Source: Pyrobaculum neutrophilum V24Sta
Lineage (GTDB): Archaea > Thermoproteota > Thermoprotei > Thermoproteales > Thermoproteaceae
DNA length: 64,000 nucleotides
Reading direction: 5' to 3'
Assembly: GCF_000019805.1 (NCBI RefSeq)
Contig: NC_010525.1
Location: 1,414,618-1,478,617, forward strand
Shown here: piece after piece, positions 37,450-46,734 of the stretch
Layout: each line of letters opens with the position of its first letter
Numbering within the stretch: the stretch's first letter is position 1
Notes under the pieces: generated by a model
The model's input: only the letters and a program-made list of their open reading frames with translations
Database searches by the model: none
Told to the model about the DNA's origin: nothing
Position numbers and translations under genes: made by a program

Positions 37450-38661
37450 ATGAACAAGATCTGGATCGCTCTTGGGGTAGTTGTAGCGATCGCGGTTATT
37501 GGGGCGCTTCTCGCGACGCAGTCGGCGCAGAAACAACAGCCTACTACACAACCCCCGCCCCAGAAGACTATATACGTTATATACGACATCGGGGGGCGCG
37601 GGGACCTCTCATTCAACGACATGGCGTATCTAGGGGCCTCTAAAGCCGCTAGAGACTTCGGGCTCGGGCTTAAGGAGGTGCAGAGCAAAACCCAAGACGA
37701 CTACGTGCCCAATTTGAGAGCAGCCGCGAGATCAGGAGACGCCGCTTTGGTGGTCGCAGTCGGGTTCCTTATGACAGACGCGCTGAAGCAGGTTTCGCAG
37801 GAATACCCCGCCGTCCACTTCGCGATTATAGACGGCTATGTGCCCAACAGGTCAAACGTGGTTTCCGTCCTCTACCGCGAAAACGAGGGCTCGGCGCTGG
37901 TCGGCGCTCTGGCGGCGCTCACAGCCTACTACTACAACTGCACCAAGGTTGGGATAGTGCTGGGGATGGAGATCCCCGTCCTCTGGAAGTTCGAGATCGG
38001 GTATGCCTACGGCGTGAGGTGGGCTGAGAGGTATATAAAGCAGAGGTTTGGCAAAGACGTAAAATTCGACGTCTTGTACGTATACACAGGGTCCTTCAAC
38101 GATCCAGCTAAGGGCAAGCAAGCTGCTGAGGTCATGCTGTCGCAAGGCGTATGCGTGATATACCAAGCGGCCGGCGCCACGGGCCTAGGCGTGTTTGAGG
38201 CTGTGGCTGAGGCGGGGAAGAGGGCGGGCAGAAACATGGGCCCGCCCTTCGCCATAGGCGTAGACGCCGACCAGGACTACATCAAGCCGGGGTTCATACT
38301 GGCCTCTATGATGAAGCGCGTCGACGTCGGCGTCTACAGAGCGGCTAAGATGGCCGTCGAGGGAACCTTCAAAGGCGGCGTCTTGGAGCTTGGCCTCAAG
38401 GAGGGCGGCGTGTCTGTGAGCACCTTGGACGACCTAGGCCAGTTCCTCGAGATAGGGATAAGAGCCGGCGCTGTGAAGCAGGAGGACGCCCAGAGGATCA
38501 TCGATACCGTGAAGGAGATGAGGTCTAAGATCCCCACCTGGGTGTGGGAGGCCGTGGACAAGCTTAGGCAGGACATAGTGGCTGGCGTGGAGAAGGTGCC
38601 TCTGCCTACGACACAGGACCAGGTTGTGAAGCTGAGGAGAGAGCTGGGCTTAGCCGGCTGA
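37450..38661 (+). CDS. BMP-family nucleoside-binding lipoprotein-like ABC substrate protein
   Basis: 403 residues. An N-terminal membrane anchor (IWIALGVVVAIAVIGALLAT) and a Gln/Pro-rich linker precede the Bmp/PnrA domain: VIYDIGGRGDLSFNDMAYLG, VVAVGFLMTDALKQVSQEYP, GSALVGALAALTA and FAIGVDADQDYIKPG. PnrA-type proteins bind purine nucleosides. TATA CTGATAAATAG (37420-37430). The stop overlaps the start of the ATPase gene by one nucleotide. Confidence 0.93.
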   Translation: MNKIWIALGVVVAIAVIGALLATQSAQKQQPTTQPPPQKTIYVIYDIGGRGDLSFNDMAYLGASKAARDFGLGLKEVQSKTQDDYVPNLRAAARSGDAALVVAVGFLMTDALKQVSQEYPAVHFAIIDGYVPNRSNVVSVLYRENEGSALVGALAALTAYYYNCTKVGIVLGMEIPVLWKFEIGYAYGVRWAERYIKQRFGKDVKFDVLYVYTGSFNDPAKGKQAAEVMLSQGVCVIYQAAGATGLGVFEAVAEAGKRAGRNMGPPFAIGVDADQDYIKPGFILASMMKRVDVGVYRAAKMAVEGTFKGGVLELGLKEGGVSVSTLDDLGQFLEIGIRAGAVKQEDAQRIIDTVKEMRSKIPTWVWEAVDKLRQDIVAGVEKVPLPTTQDQVVKLRRELGLAG

Positions 38662-40097
38662 TGAGGCTGGAGCTCCGGGATATCCACAAGGTTTTTTCAG
38701 ACGGCACACACGCCTTAAGGGGGGTTACCCTCGAGGTTTTGCCCGGCGAGGTGTTGGCTCTGTTGGGCGAAAACGGGGCTGGCAAAACCACCTTGATGAA
38801 GATCGCAGCCGGGATCTACAAGCCCACATCTGGCGATATCTACATAGACGGCAGGCCCGTCAAGATGAGGAGCGCCAGAGACGCCTTAAAGCTGGGCATA
38901 GCCATGGTGCACCAGCACCTATCCCTTATTCCAGGCCTCACGGCGATGGAAAACCTAGCCATAGTGGAGGGAGCAGGCCTACGGCCTATCTCAGCGGAGC
39001 TGAAGACCAGAGCGCTCAAGGTGGCCGAGGAGCTTGGGTTCGAGGTGGATTGGGATAGAGACGTGGAGGAGCTACCGCTGGGCGTCAGGCAGAGGGTGGA
39101 GATAGTCAAGGCGCTTGCGTGGGGCGCCGACTTGCTCATCTTGGACGAGCCCACCACGGTGCTCACCCCGCCCGAGGTCAAGCCTCTATTTCAGGTCATT
39201 AGGAGACTGAAGGAGATGGGCAAATCCGTGGTCTACATCACCCACAAGATACCCGAGGTCTTGGAAATCGCGGACAGGGTGGTTGTGTTAAGAAGGGGGG
39301 TAAAAACGGCTGAGTTCACGCCGCCCTACGACCCCAAGAGGCTTGTGGAGTCCATGGTGGGCGAGCTGAAGACCGAGAGCGTGGCTAGGGAGGGGAAGCC
39401 CGGCGAGAGGCCGGTGTTGGAGGTGGAGGATCTGTGGATATACGAGGGGGGCAGAGCCGTGCTCCAGGGGGTCAGCCTAAGGGTGAGGGAGAGGGAGATC
39501 CTGGCGGTGGTCGGGGTGGAGGGGAACGGCCAGGAGCAGCTCGTAGAGGCTGTGGTGGGCGTGAGGAGGGGGAGGGGCCTTGTTAAAGTCCACGGGGGCT
39601 TGGCCTACATCCCGGACGATAGGCAACGGAAGGCCCTTCTGATGGAGCTCTCGCTTGTGGAAAACGCGATAGTTGGGAGGGAGAGGGAGTTCGCGAGGCG
39701 CGGCTTGATATCGTGGAAGCTTGCCGCGGAGTACACCGAAGGCCTAATTAGGGAGTTCGGCATAGTGACCCCTGGGCCTTGGGCCTCGGTAAGACAGCTC
39801 TCGGGGGGCAACCAGCAGAAGCTCGTCGTTGGTAGAGAGCTTGGCAGAGGAGCCAAGCTCATAGTGGCGCACCAGCCCACCCGCGGCCTCGACGTGGCTA
39901 CCACGGAGCACGTCCACAGCCTTCTCATAAAGGCAAGAAACGGCGGCGCAGGAGTTCTACTCGTCACAAGCGACTTGGACGAGGCATACAAGCTGGCGGA
40001 CACCATAGCGGTGATCTACAGAGGGAGGATAGCGGCGCTGGGGCCCGCCGGCGAGATGGGGGTTGAGCTGGTGGGGAGGAAGATGGCGGGGCTATGA
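38661..40097 (+). CDS. Nucleoside ABC transporter ATP-binding protein (two ABC domains)
   Basis: 478 residues, a tandem ATPase like RbsA/YufO. Domain 1 has Walker A LLGENGAGKTT and Walker B LLILDEPTTVL, with a degenerate signature (LPLGVRQRVE). Domain 2 has a degenerate P-loop (VVGVEGNGQEQLVEA, lacking GKT) but an intact signature LSGGNQQKLVVGRELG. This asymmetry is usual for the family and gives one competent composite site. It overlaps neighbours on both sides (1 and 4 nt). Confidence 0.94.
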   Translation: MRLELRDIHKVFSDGTHALRGVTLEVLPGEVLALLGENGAGKTTLMKIAAGIYKPTSGDIYIDGRPVKMRSARDALKLGIAMVHQHLSLIPGLTAMENLAIVEGAGLRPISAELKTRALKVAEELGFEVDWDRDVEELPLGVRQRVEIVKALAWGADLLILDEPTTVLTPPEVKPLFQVIRRLKEMGKSVVYITHKIPEVLEIADRVVVLRRGVKTAEFTPPYDPKRLVESMVGELKTESVAREGKPGERPVLEVEDLWIYEGGRAVLQGVSLRVREREILAVVGVEGNGQEQLVEAVVGVRRGRGLVKVHGGLAYIPDDRQRKALLMELSLVENAIVGREREFARRGLISWKLAAEYTEGLIREFGIVTPGPWASVRQLSGGNQQKLVVGRELGRGAKLIVAHQPTRGLDVATTEHVHSLLIKARNGGAGVLLVTSDLDEAYKLADTIAVIYRGRIAALGPAGEMGVELVGRKMAGL

Positions 40098-41101
40098 GGC
40101 GGCTTCTGCTCTCCATATTGAACACGGCCGTGGCCCTGGCAGCGGCCTTCGCCATAGGGGCGGCGGCCATGTGGGCGACGGGCTACGACCCAGTCGCCTC
40201 CTACAGCGCTATGTTGTTCACGCCTCTGGCAGACCGGGTGTATCTGCTCTCCGCGCTGGCCTTCTCAGCCCCAATAGTTTTGACAGGGCTCACCTTCGCG
40301 GTCGGGCTTAGAGCGGGGTTGTTCAACATCGGAGGGGAGGGCCAGGTATACATGGGGGCGCTGGGCGCCGTGGCGGCCTCATACCTAGCAAGAAACGCGG
40401 CCGCGTTGCCGTTGGCGGTCGCCCTAGGCGTTGCTCTGGCGGTGGCGTGGTCGGCGGTGCCGGCGCTCCTAAGGATCTGGAGGGGGGTAAACGAGGTGAT
40501 AAGCACGATAATGATGAACTGGGTAGCCTACTGGCTCGTCATCATGTTGGTGTCGACTGTGTTTGTAAATCCTCTACAGCCCGAGGAGTCCATAAAGACG
40601 CCTGAGGAAGCCCGCCTCCAGCCTCTTGTAGCCGGGACCGACCTCACCCTGGCGGTCCCCCTGGCGTATGCCGCCGCCGTGTTGACGTATATCTTTGTCA
40701 GATACAGCGTGTGGGGCTACAGGATCTCCATAAGCGGACAGAACCCGCTTGTTGCAAAGGCCTACGGGGTTAAGCCGGAGCGGGCTCTCCTCCTGGCCTT
40801 CGTCGTAGGCGCAGTCGCCGCTGGCCTAGCCGGCGTTTTACAGGTGGTCGCCAGGCCGCCCTCCTACAGCCTGGCGAGGAACCTAGCCAACGTCTACGGC
40901 CTCGGCTTCGACGGCATCACAGCGGCGATGCTGGGCCGCGGCCACCCCCTCGCAGTGGCTCTCGCGGCGGTCTTCCTCGGCATTCTACAAGAGGGGGCTA
41001 GACATATGCAGATCGAGGCGGGGACGCCGTTTGAATACGTGAGGATAATCCAAGGCCTCATAATCCTGTTTCTAGCTATTCAGATGCTGAGGCGGCCATG
41101 A
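40094..41101 (+). CDS. Nucleoside ABC transporter permease 1
   Basis: 335 residues with about ten hydrophobic helices. GLTFAVGLRAGLFNIGGEGQVYMGAL is the signature loop of the BPD_transp_2/COG4603 permeases, and NEVISTIMMNWVAYWL and GLGFDGITAAMLGRGHPLA are equally typical. It is one of two paired permeases; the reading frame overlaps both neighbours by 4 nt (ATGA-type coupling). Confidence 0.94.
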   Translation: MRRLLLSILNTAVALAAAFAIGAAAMWATGYDPVASYSAMLFTPLADRVYLLSALAFSAPIVLTGLTFAVGLRAGLFNIGGEGQVYMGALGAVAASYLARNAAALPLAVALGVALAVAWSAVPALLRIWRGVNEVISTIMMNWVAYWLVIMLVSTVFVNPLQPEESIKTPEEARLQPLVAGTDLTLAVPLAYAAAVLTYIFVRYSVWGYRISISGQNPLVAKAYGVKPERALLLAFVVGAVAAGLAGVLQVVARPPSYSLARNLANVYGLGFDGITAAMLGRGHPLAVALAAVFLGILQEGARHMQIEAGTPFEYVRIIQGLIILFLAIQMLRRP

Positions 41102-41997
41102 CGGAGCTCTTGTACCTCCTGGCGCTCCAGGCGTTGCTCGCCTCCGTGCCTATACTCCTGGCAACCCTCGGCGAAATTCTGACGGAGAGGAGCGGAGTTG
41201 TCAACATAGGCGTAGAGGGGGTGATGCTTCTAGGCGCCTTGGCGGGCCCGCTTCTGGTCGACTACATGCGCCTCAGGGCTGGCCTCCAGTTGCCCGAGCC
41301 CCTCTGGCCTCTAGTCGCTATGTTGGTAGCCGCGGCAGTGGGCGCGCTTGTGGGCCTTATACACGGCTACATATCCGCCTACCTAGCCGGCGACCAGATA
41401 ATAAGCGGAGTGGCCATAAACCTCTTCGCGGCAGGGGCGGTGGCCTACGGGATACAGGCCTACTGGGGGGTGGCCGGGTATAAGCAGATCCCCGACTGGG
41501 CGAAGGCGGACCCCGTGCCTGTGGCCGCCTTCTCCATAGCCCTAGCCGGGCTCATGTGGTATCTACTATACAAGACCAGGGCTGGGGCCGTGATTAGGGC
41601 GTGTGGAGAGAGCCCGGAGGCCGCCTTCAACGTAGGCATAGATGTGTACAAGGTCAGGCTTATCTCGACAGCCGCCGGCTCCTCCCTCGCGGCGCTGGCG
41701 GGGGCGTACCTAAGCGTGGCGTACCTCTCGGTGGTGACGAAGGAGATTTCGGCTGGGAGGGGCTTCATCGCTCTGGCCAACGTGGTGTTTTCCAACTGGA
41801 ACCCGGCGTTGGCGGTCGCCGGCGCCTTCGTGTTCGGCTTCTTCGACGCCCTGTCGTACTGGCTTCAGACGCTGGGGGTGGCCAGGTACGAGATAACGAG
41901 GATGATCCCTTACGTGGCGACCCTGCTCATCGTAGCGGGAGTGATAGGCAGAGCCAAGCCGCCGCGCGCAGTGGGGAAGGCCTTTAGGAGGGAATGA
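41098..41997 (+). CDS. Nucleoside ABC transporter permease 2
   Basis: 299 residues, about eight or nine helices. EILTERSGVVNIGVEGVMLLGAL and GDQIISGVAINLFAAG mark the COG1079 permease, the partner of COG4603; GFIALANVVFSNWNPALAVAGAF is also conserved. It completes a four-gene importer (binding protein, double ATPase, two permeases) at 37450-41997. The nucleoside phosphorylase at 43039-43815 is a likely user of its substrate. Confidence 0.94.
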   Translation: MTELLYLLALQALLASVPILLATLGEILTERSGVVNIGVEGVMLLGALAGPLLVDYMRLRAGLQLPEPLWPLVAMLVAAAVGALVGLIHGYISAYLAGDQIISGVAINLFAAGAVAYGIQAYWGVAGYKQIPDWAKADPVPVAAFSIALAGLMWYLLYKTRAGAVIRACGESPEAAFNVGIDVYKVRLISTAAGSSLAALAGAYLSVAYLSVVTKEISAGRGFIALANVVFSNWNPALAVAGAFVFGFFDALSYWLQTLGVARYEITRMIPYVATLLIVAGVIGRAKPPRAVGKAFRRE

Positions 41998-42024
41998 ATT
42001 TAAGCATGAGGTAGAGGGAGAAAC

Positions 42025-42372
42025 ATGGAGGACTTCAAAAAGGCGATGGAGGAGATCACGCGGTCTATCCAGAGGATGGTGGAGGAGGTGAAGGAGAGGA
42101 GGGACTACAGGCTGTTGGAGGAGGGAGATGTTGTGCGCATCGAGATAGACATGCCGGGCCTAGAGCCGGGCGATATTTCGCTGTCGATTTCGAAAGACGG
42201 CACGTCTCTAAAGGCCGAGGGCGCGCGGGGCGACAGGAGATACACAAAGCTGATACGTATGCCGTTCAAGATAGATCCCTCAACTGCCGAGGCGTACTAC
42301 AGAAGCGGGGTCCTCACAATCACGGCGAAAAAGGTGAAGGAGGAGGAGATCAAGATCCCCGTCCGCGGCTAG
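42025..42372 (+). CDS. Small heat-shock protein (Hsp20), short form
   Basis: 115 residues. A brief helical N-arm is followed by an alpha-crystallin core (VVRIEIDMPGLEPGDISLSI, YYRSGVLTITAKK) and a C-terminal IPV motif (EIKIPVRG), the I-x-V/I tail that links sHSP dimers. It lacks the long N-arm of the Hsp20 at 20337-20855, so oligomer size may differ. TATA GAATTTAAGC (41996-42005). It converges with the next gene (4-nt overlap). Confidence 0.92.
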   Translation: MEDFKKAMEEITRSIQRMVEEVKERRDYRLLEEGDVVRIEIDMPGLEPGDISLSISKDGTSLKAEGARGDRRYTKLIRMPFKIDPSTAEAYYRSGVLTITAKKVKEEEIKIPVRG

Positions 42373-42800
42373 GGGCCCAGGAGCTTATATAAGGCAACCG
42401 CCAGCTGACCCACAGAACCTACGTCTTTTGGAACAGCGTGGCTCAGCACTGCGTAGGGGGGGAGCTCCCTGGGCGAGAAGGGGAGGTCGGCGCCGTGGAT
42501 CAACAGCATAACCCTCTTGTCCACCCTCTCAACAGGCCTCGTGTCTTTGTCGGGGCGCCCAATGGCGTACACCACCTCCGGTCTTAAAACCTCCAAGGCG
42601 TCTCCTATGTCGTTAAAGACGAGCACCTCGCCGCCCATCTTAAAGGCGAGTTTGAAGAGGTCTCCTATCTGTTGAGCCGCAGCGCCGAAGACCTTAATAA
42701 GCGCGAAGCGTTTTACCCCAAAGCCGTAGGTCACCTTCGCCAGCTCCAGCATCTTTGGGACAGAGCTGACGTTGTATACAGCAACGGCCACCTCCATCAC
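42369..42800 (-). CDS. SPOUT-fold-like archaeal protein (COG4080)
   Basis: 143 residues. NVSSVPKMLELAKVTYGFGV, FGAAAQQIGDLFKLAFKMGG and VVYAIGRPDKDTRPVERVDK match the family variously labelled 'RecB-family nuclease' or 'SpoU rRNA methylase family' (COG4080). The pattern looks like a minimal SPOUT methyltransferase and nothing in it resembles a RecB nuclease. It lies last in a minus-strand operon after a small gene and a nucleoside phosphorylase. Confidence 0.75.
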   Translation of the reverse strand: MMEVAVAVYNVSSVPKMLELAKVTYGFGVKRFALIKVFGAAAQQIGDLFKLAFKMGGEVLVFNDIGDALEVLRPEVVYAIGRPDKDTRPVERVDKRVMLLIHGADLPFSPRELPPYAVLSHAVPKDVGSVGQLAVALYKLLGP

Positions 42801-42821
42801 ACCGCCTATAAAAACGCCTTT

Positions 42822-43058
42822 TTATACGTGCGCCCTCGCGGCCACGCACCTACCCATGTCGCACTCCACGAAATACGGCACTCCCCCCAGCAGAAGCAAG
42901 CCCCTCCTAAACTCCTCGATTTCTCCGTCGAGGACGTAGCTACTTCCACATATCTCAAGCTCCCTCCCCTCGGCCCTAAAGATAAAAACGTCTGCACACG
43001 GCGCGGCGTCCAACTTTATGATAGCCACGTCCCGTATCTTAACCACCTTTACTATCAT
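42822..43058 (-). CDS. Small hypothetical protein, coupled to nucleoside phosphorylase
   Basis: 78 residues, strand-rich (MIVKVVKIRDVAIIKLDAAP, ADVFIFRAEGRELEICGSSY) with four cysteines. No family recognised. Its ATG lies inside the 3' end of the phosphorylase gene (20-nt overlap, different frame), and the SPOUT-like gene follows 21 nt later, so it sits in the middle of a three-gene operon. Its real status rests on this spacing and on ordinary codon use. Confidence 0.6.
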   Translation of the reverse strand: MIVKVVKIRDVAIIKLDAAPCADVFIFRAEGRELEICGSSYVLDGEIEEFRRGLLLLGGVPYFVECDMGRCVAARAHV

Positions 43059-43815
43059 ACTCCGCGAGAATCCTCACGGCCTCGTTGGCGACTCGAACAG
43101 CGTCCTCCACCCCCACCTCCGGCGCAAACTCGTCGGTCTCTCTGTTGGCAATCGCCGCGTAGACGCCGCCTGCTCTAGCGCCGTAGATTGAGGAAAGCGT
43201 ATATATGGTGGCGCTCTCCATCTCAAACGACAAGACCCGGAGAGATCTAAGCGTGTCTATCAACCCCCTGGACCAAGGCGGTAGGAATCCGCCGTGGCCG
43301 GGGCGCTCTTGGCCTACATAGAAGGAGTCTGTCGAAGCAACAATGCCCACGTGGTATCTCACGCCAAGTGAAGCCGCCGCGTCTACCAGAGCCTTCACCA
43401 CAAGCCAGTGGGCCACGGCGGGGTACTCAGGCGGCGCGTACCACCTAGAGGCGCCGTCGTAGCGCACAGCCGCCGCCCCTATAACCAAGTCCCCGAGCTT
43501 TACCTCCCTACGCAAGGCGCCCGTGGTGCCCACCCTTATGAAGGTGTCCGCACCGGCGTATAGGAGCTCCTCCACCGCGATCGCCGTCGATCCCGAGCCT
43601 ATGCCCGTGGAGGTGGCGCCCACGGCAACCCCTCTGTACGCCCCCACCCAAGTCACGAACTCCCTATTTCTCGCCACCTCCCTAGCCCCCTCCCAGTGCC
43701 TAGCGATGAGGGGAACCCTCCCCGGGTCGCCGGGTAGCAACACGTAGCGGGGCACGTCGCCCGGCGCCAGGAGGAGGTGGTAAGCCCTAGCCCCCACCCT
43801 CGGCCTCTGGGCCAT
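43039..43815 (-). CDS. Nucleoside phosphorylase (uridine/purine type)
   Basis: 258 residues. VLLPGDPGRVPLIA is the phosphate-binding loop; VGATSTGIGSGSTAIAVEEL, FIRVGTTGALRREVKLGDLV and LSFEMESATIYTLSSIYG (the ribose-binding Met-Glu) complete the PNP/UDP family pattern. It splits nucleosides to base and ribose-1-phosphate. Substrate choice between uridine and purine is not decidable here. GTATTAAAAG (minus, 43835-43844) is the TATA. It logically serves the nucleoside importer at 37450-41997. Confidence 0.93.
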   Translation of the reverse strand: MAQRPRVGARAYHLLLAPGDVPRYVLLPGDPGRVPLIARHWEGAREVARNREFVTWVGAYRGVAVGATSTGIGSGSTAIAVEELLYAGADTFIRVGTTGALRREVKLGDLVIGAAAVRYDGASRWYAPPEYPAVAHWLVVKALVDAAASLGVRYHVGIVASTDSFYVGQERPGHGGFLPPWSRGLIDTLRSLRVLSFEMESATIYTLSSIYGARAGGVYAAIANRETDEFAPEVGVEDAVRVANEAVRILAEYDSKGG

Positions 43816-43823
43816 GGCAGGGC

Positions 43824-44066
43824 CTACCTCCCACTTTTAATACGTAGCGCCCTTACGATGTTCACGAGGGAGAGCACGCTAGAGACTCCGTTTAACACTG
43901 TGAAGACGACGTCGCCGGAGGCGGCAGCGTACACCGTCAAGGCCACGCTACCTAGGAAGTACAGAACTGTCAGGTCCAGCGGCGGCGGCGGGCTCCTCCG
44001 CATTATGTTCACAGCCCACGCCGCCACGATGAACAGAAGACCCGCCAGGCCTACGGCCTGCATCAT
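43824..44066 (-). CDS. Small three-helix membrane protein
   Basis: 80 residues with three hydrophobic segments (AVGLAGLLFIVAAWAVNIM, LTVLYFLGSVALTVYAA, TVLNGVSSVLSLVNIVRAL). The asparagine-containing third helix and overall size recall small CBU_0592/LAB-N-like membrane proteins, a weak match. It overlaps the end of the mevalonate kinase gene by 4 nt and is presumably cotranscribed. Confidence 0.6.
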   Translation of the reverse strand: MMQAVGLAGLLFIVAAWAVNIMRRSPPPPLDLTVLYFLGSVALTVYAAASGDVVFTVLNGVSSVLSLVNIVRALRIKSGR

Positions 44067-45007
44067 ACCAGCGTCGCCCCGGAGGCGAAAAGCGAGACTT
44101 TTATGTAGGTCTGGCCCATGGCATACAGCGCTTTTTCCACGGCGTCTGCATCCCTGGGCAACAACAGCACGACGCCTCCCCTCCCCGCGCCGCTTATTTT
44201 ACCGCCGTAGATAAACGGCCTCAACGTCTCCAGCAGGGAGACGGCTCTGCTGTCGACGACGCCCAGAGCGCCGAGAAGCCAGTTGTTGATATACATAAGC
44301 TCCCCCAAGCAGACGAGGTCGCCTTGTCTGAGGCAAACCTCGGCCTCATCCACAACAGCTCCAATCGCGTCGAGGACGGCTCGCGCAGACGGCCGCCTCC
44401 CCAGTAGAGCTCTTACGTCGGCGACTATCTCCCCCGTGGTGCCTCTGCGGGGGAGAACCGCCACGTAGAGCTGGGGGAGCTGAACCTCCAGCCTCTCCGC
44501 CCTAAACGGGCTGGCCCATATCTTTAATACGCCGCCGATAGAGACAGCGGCGGTGTCCATGGGCGAGGCGATGCCCTGCACCTCCAGCTCCACCCTATGG
44601 CCCAGCTTCGCGAGCTCCTCGCCGCCTACGTCAACGCCGGCGCAAGCCGCGTAGGCCTTAAGAAGGCCCACAGCCACCGCGGCCGAGGTCGCCGCCCCCA
44701 CGCTGGGGGGCAGATCGCTTGTGATGGTGAACCTAGCGCTGACGCTTCCCCACCTCTCCTCCCCAACCCGCAACGCGGCGTCTACATACGCGAAAAACCT
44801 CTCGAGGCCAAAGGCGTCGAACCGCCTCTCGCCTGGTATATACCTCACGGAGGCGGGAGGAGCCACCGTCACGACCTCTAGGCGCTCCCCGCGTACGCAC
44901 TCGACGTGTACCCCCTTATCTATCGTCGCAGCAATGGCGGGTTTCCCGTAGACAACCGCGTGTTCTCCGAAAAGCTTTATGACGCCCGGCGCAAAAACCC
45001 TAGGCAT
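44063..45007 (-). CDS. mvk: Mevalonate kinase
   Basis: 314 residues, GHMP kinase. APGVIKLFGEHAVVYGKPAI is motif 1, SDLPPSVGAATSAAVAVGLL the phosphate-binding motif 2 (slightly altered from PxGxGLGSSAA), and KISGAGRGGVVLLL motif 3. It phosphorylates mevalonate for isoprenoid lipids; the GGGP synthase at 61403 acts later in the same pathway. Its ATG overlaps the uL10 stop (TAATG), an unusual coupling of lipid and ribosome genes. Confidence 0.93.
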   Translation of the reverse strand: MPRVFAPGVIKLFGEHAVVYGKPAIAATIDKGVHVECVRGERLEVVTVAPPASVRYIPGERRFDAFGLERFFAYVDAALRVGEERWGSVSARFTITSDLPPSVGAATSAAVAVGLLKAYAACAGVDVGGEELAKLGHRVELEVQGIASPMDTAAVSIGGVLKIWASPFRAERLEVQLPQLYVAVLPRRGTTGEIVADVRALLGRRPSARAVLDAIGAVVDEAEVCLRQGDLVCLGELMYINNWLLGALGVVDSRAVSLLETLRPFIYGGKISGAGRGGVVLLLPRDADAVEKALYAMGQTYIKVSLFASGATLV

Positions 45008-46032
45008 TAAAAGAGGGAGGCTAGAGAACCTGCGACGTCTTCCTCGCTAGGCCCCTCCCTCTTCTCCTCCTGGGCCTCCTTCGGGGCCTCGGCCTGCGGA
45101 GCCGCTTGTTGCTGAGGCGCGGCCTGTTGTACTGATAGGCCCAGCTCCGGCGCCTTTGGGGCAACGGCCGCCGCGAGGGCGTTGGCCTCAGCAACAGCTC
45201 TGCTCAACAGAATCGGCAAAGTCTCCCTTGTCACAACGCCGAGCTTAGCCGCCAGCGCCACAGCCCTCATGTGGGCCGCCGGTATGACGACCTGCAACAC
45301 CTCCCTCGTCGGGTACACGATGTTCAACGCTAGGTTCCTTGCATATACAGCCGCCGCCTCAAACAGCTCCCTGTATCTGCCTACGTCTATTACCAGCTCT
45401 GATATATCCACATATCTGCTACCCCTCCAAATTACGCCGAGTAGCCTCAGTTGCTCAAACACCGGCTCTATGCCGACGACCCTAAGCACCTCGGCGATCT
45501 CCGCGGTGATCTCCTGGCCGGCCTTCGCCACAACGGTGTCTTTAGCTATCCAGATCTTCCCCTCCTGCACCCTCGTCGGTATCTTAAGCTTGCCGAACTT
45601 CGAAATTATGGGGCCGGGGGAGGCGTTGGTGGGCCCTGCAGGTACAACGATGTCGAAAGGCGCCTTGTCGCCAGGCTGAGCGGCCCTCCTCACGCTGTTT
45701 TCAGCCACGATCTTCACGACCTCGGCCGGGTTTACGTTGGTGAAGAAGAACGCAACCTCGCCCCTCACCCTCTCGGCCACCTCGGCTGGTACGCCGCCGA
45801 AGGCTTTAGCAAACGCTATCTTGAAAAGCGTCGGCTTTATGACCTTCACCTCGCCATATCTCCTCAACCTATACCTATACTCGTTGAGGATCCTAGAGGA
45901 GAGGCCGTGGAGGTCGAAGAGGAAGACGTATTGATACTTCTTAAGTAGCTCCGTGGCCTCCTCGACGATCCTGGTCTTGCGTTGCGGATGCGGCCTAGAT
46001 CGTACGTACCTCCTCTTGCCTAAGGTGATCAT
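45007..46032 (-). CDS. rpl10: Ribosomal protein uL10 (P0)
   Basis: 341 residues from ATG 46032. The N-terminal RNA-binding domain includes RKTRIVEEATELLKKYQYVF and TNVNPAEVVKIVAENSVRRA; the archaeal P0 insertion follows, then an Ala/Gln/Pro hinge and the C-terminal acidic tail EEDVAGSLASLF that recruits elongation factors. Minus-strand GTTTAAAT (46053-46060) is 25 nt before 46032. The preceding in-frame ATG 46035 is the alternative. It is the base of the ribosomal stalk. Confidence 0.96.
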   Translation of the reverse strand: MITLGKRRYVRSRPHPQRKTRIVEEATELLKKYQYVFLFDLHGLSSRILNEYRYRLRRYGEVKVIKPTLFKIAFAKAFGGVPAEVAERVRGEVAFFFTNVNPAEVVKIVAENSVRRAAQPGDKAPFDIVVPAGPTNASPGPIISKFGKLKIPTRVQEGKIWIAKDTVVAKAGQEITAEIAEVLRVVGIEPVFEQLRLLGVIWRGSRYVDISELVIDVGRYRELFEAAAVYARNLALNIVYPTREVLQVVIPAAHMRAVALAAKLGVVTRETLPILLSRAVAEANALAAAVAPKAPELGLSVQQAAPQQQAAPQAEAPKEAQEEKREGPSEEDVAGSLASLF

Positions 46033-46065
46033 CAAGACGGGGAGGTTGCAAGCTGTTTAAATAAT

Positions 46066-46734
46066 TTAACGCGCTAAAACCTCAAGCGCCTTGGCCTTGA
46101 CGGGAGGCCCCATCGTCTTCTTTATATAGACGTCCTTGAGGTACTGCCTAAGGGAGAACTTCCTGTTGACATCCTCCAGGACGGCTAGGGCGTTCTCCAG
46201 AACCTCCTCGGGCTTCTGGCCCTCAGCCCCTATCCTCACCTTGATAACAGGCTCATTCCTCAGCTTCACCCTAACCGACCGCCTCAGCCTCTCCACCAGC
46301 GATTTAACGTCGACGTTGGGCGGAGCCACCTCCGGCATCTTGCCCCGTGGGCCAAATATCGGACCCACCACCCTGCCCAACAACGGCATGAGGTCGGGCG
46401 GAGCGATGAAGAAGTCGTACTGCTTGGCCAGCTTCCTAATTGCCCTCTTGTTGCCGGACAGCCCCTCCACCTGGTCTCTCGATATCACGGCGTCAACGCC
46501 TGCGTTTTTCGCCTGCACCTCGAACGCGCCGTGTGCAAACGCCGCCACCTTGTTGGGCTTCGGCGGATGGGGCAACTCCACGAGCAGGTTTATACGGTTC
46601 TCCGGCTTGCTTAAGTCCACCTCTCTCAGCACCAGGATGAGCTCCACGCTCTGTCTAAACCTCCTGGGCTTCCCCCTCCTCAACGCCTCCTCTATCTTCG
46701 CGAGCAGAGCCTCCTTGTTTATTACGGCGCTCAT
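46066..46734 (-). CDS. rpl1: Ribosomal protein uL1
   Basis: 222 residues. [40 protein letters not shown] and [20 protein letters not shown] are uL1 landmarks. It forms the L1 stalk and in many archaea autoregulates its own operon. ATG 46734 overlaps the uL11 stop (ATGA). The order uL11-uL1-uL10 is the conserved stalk cluster. Confidence 0.97.
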   Translation of the reverse strand: MSAVINKEALLAKIEEALRRGKPRRFRQSVELILVLREVDLSKPENRINLLVELPHPPKPNKVAAFAHGAFEVQAKNAGVDAVISRDQVEGLSGNKRAIRKLAKQYDFFIAPPDLMPLLGRVVGPIFGPRGKMPEVAPPNVDVKSLVERLRRSVRVKLRNEPVIKVRIGAEGQKPEEVLENALAVLEDVNRKFSLRQYLKDVYIKKTMGPPVKAKALEVLAR

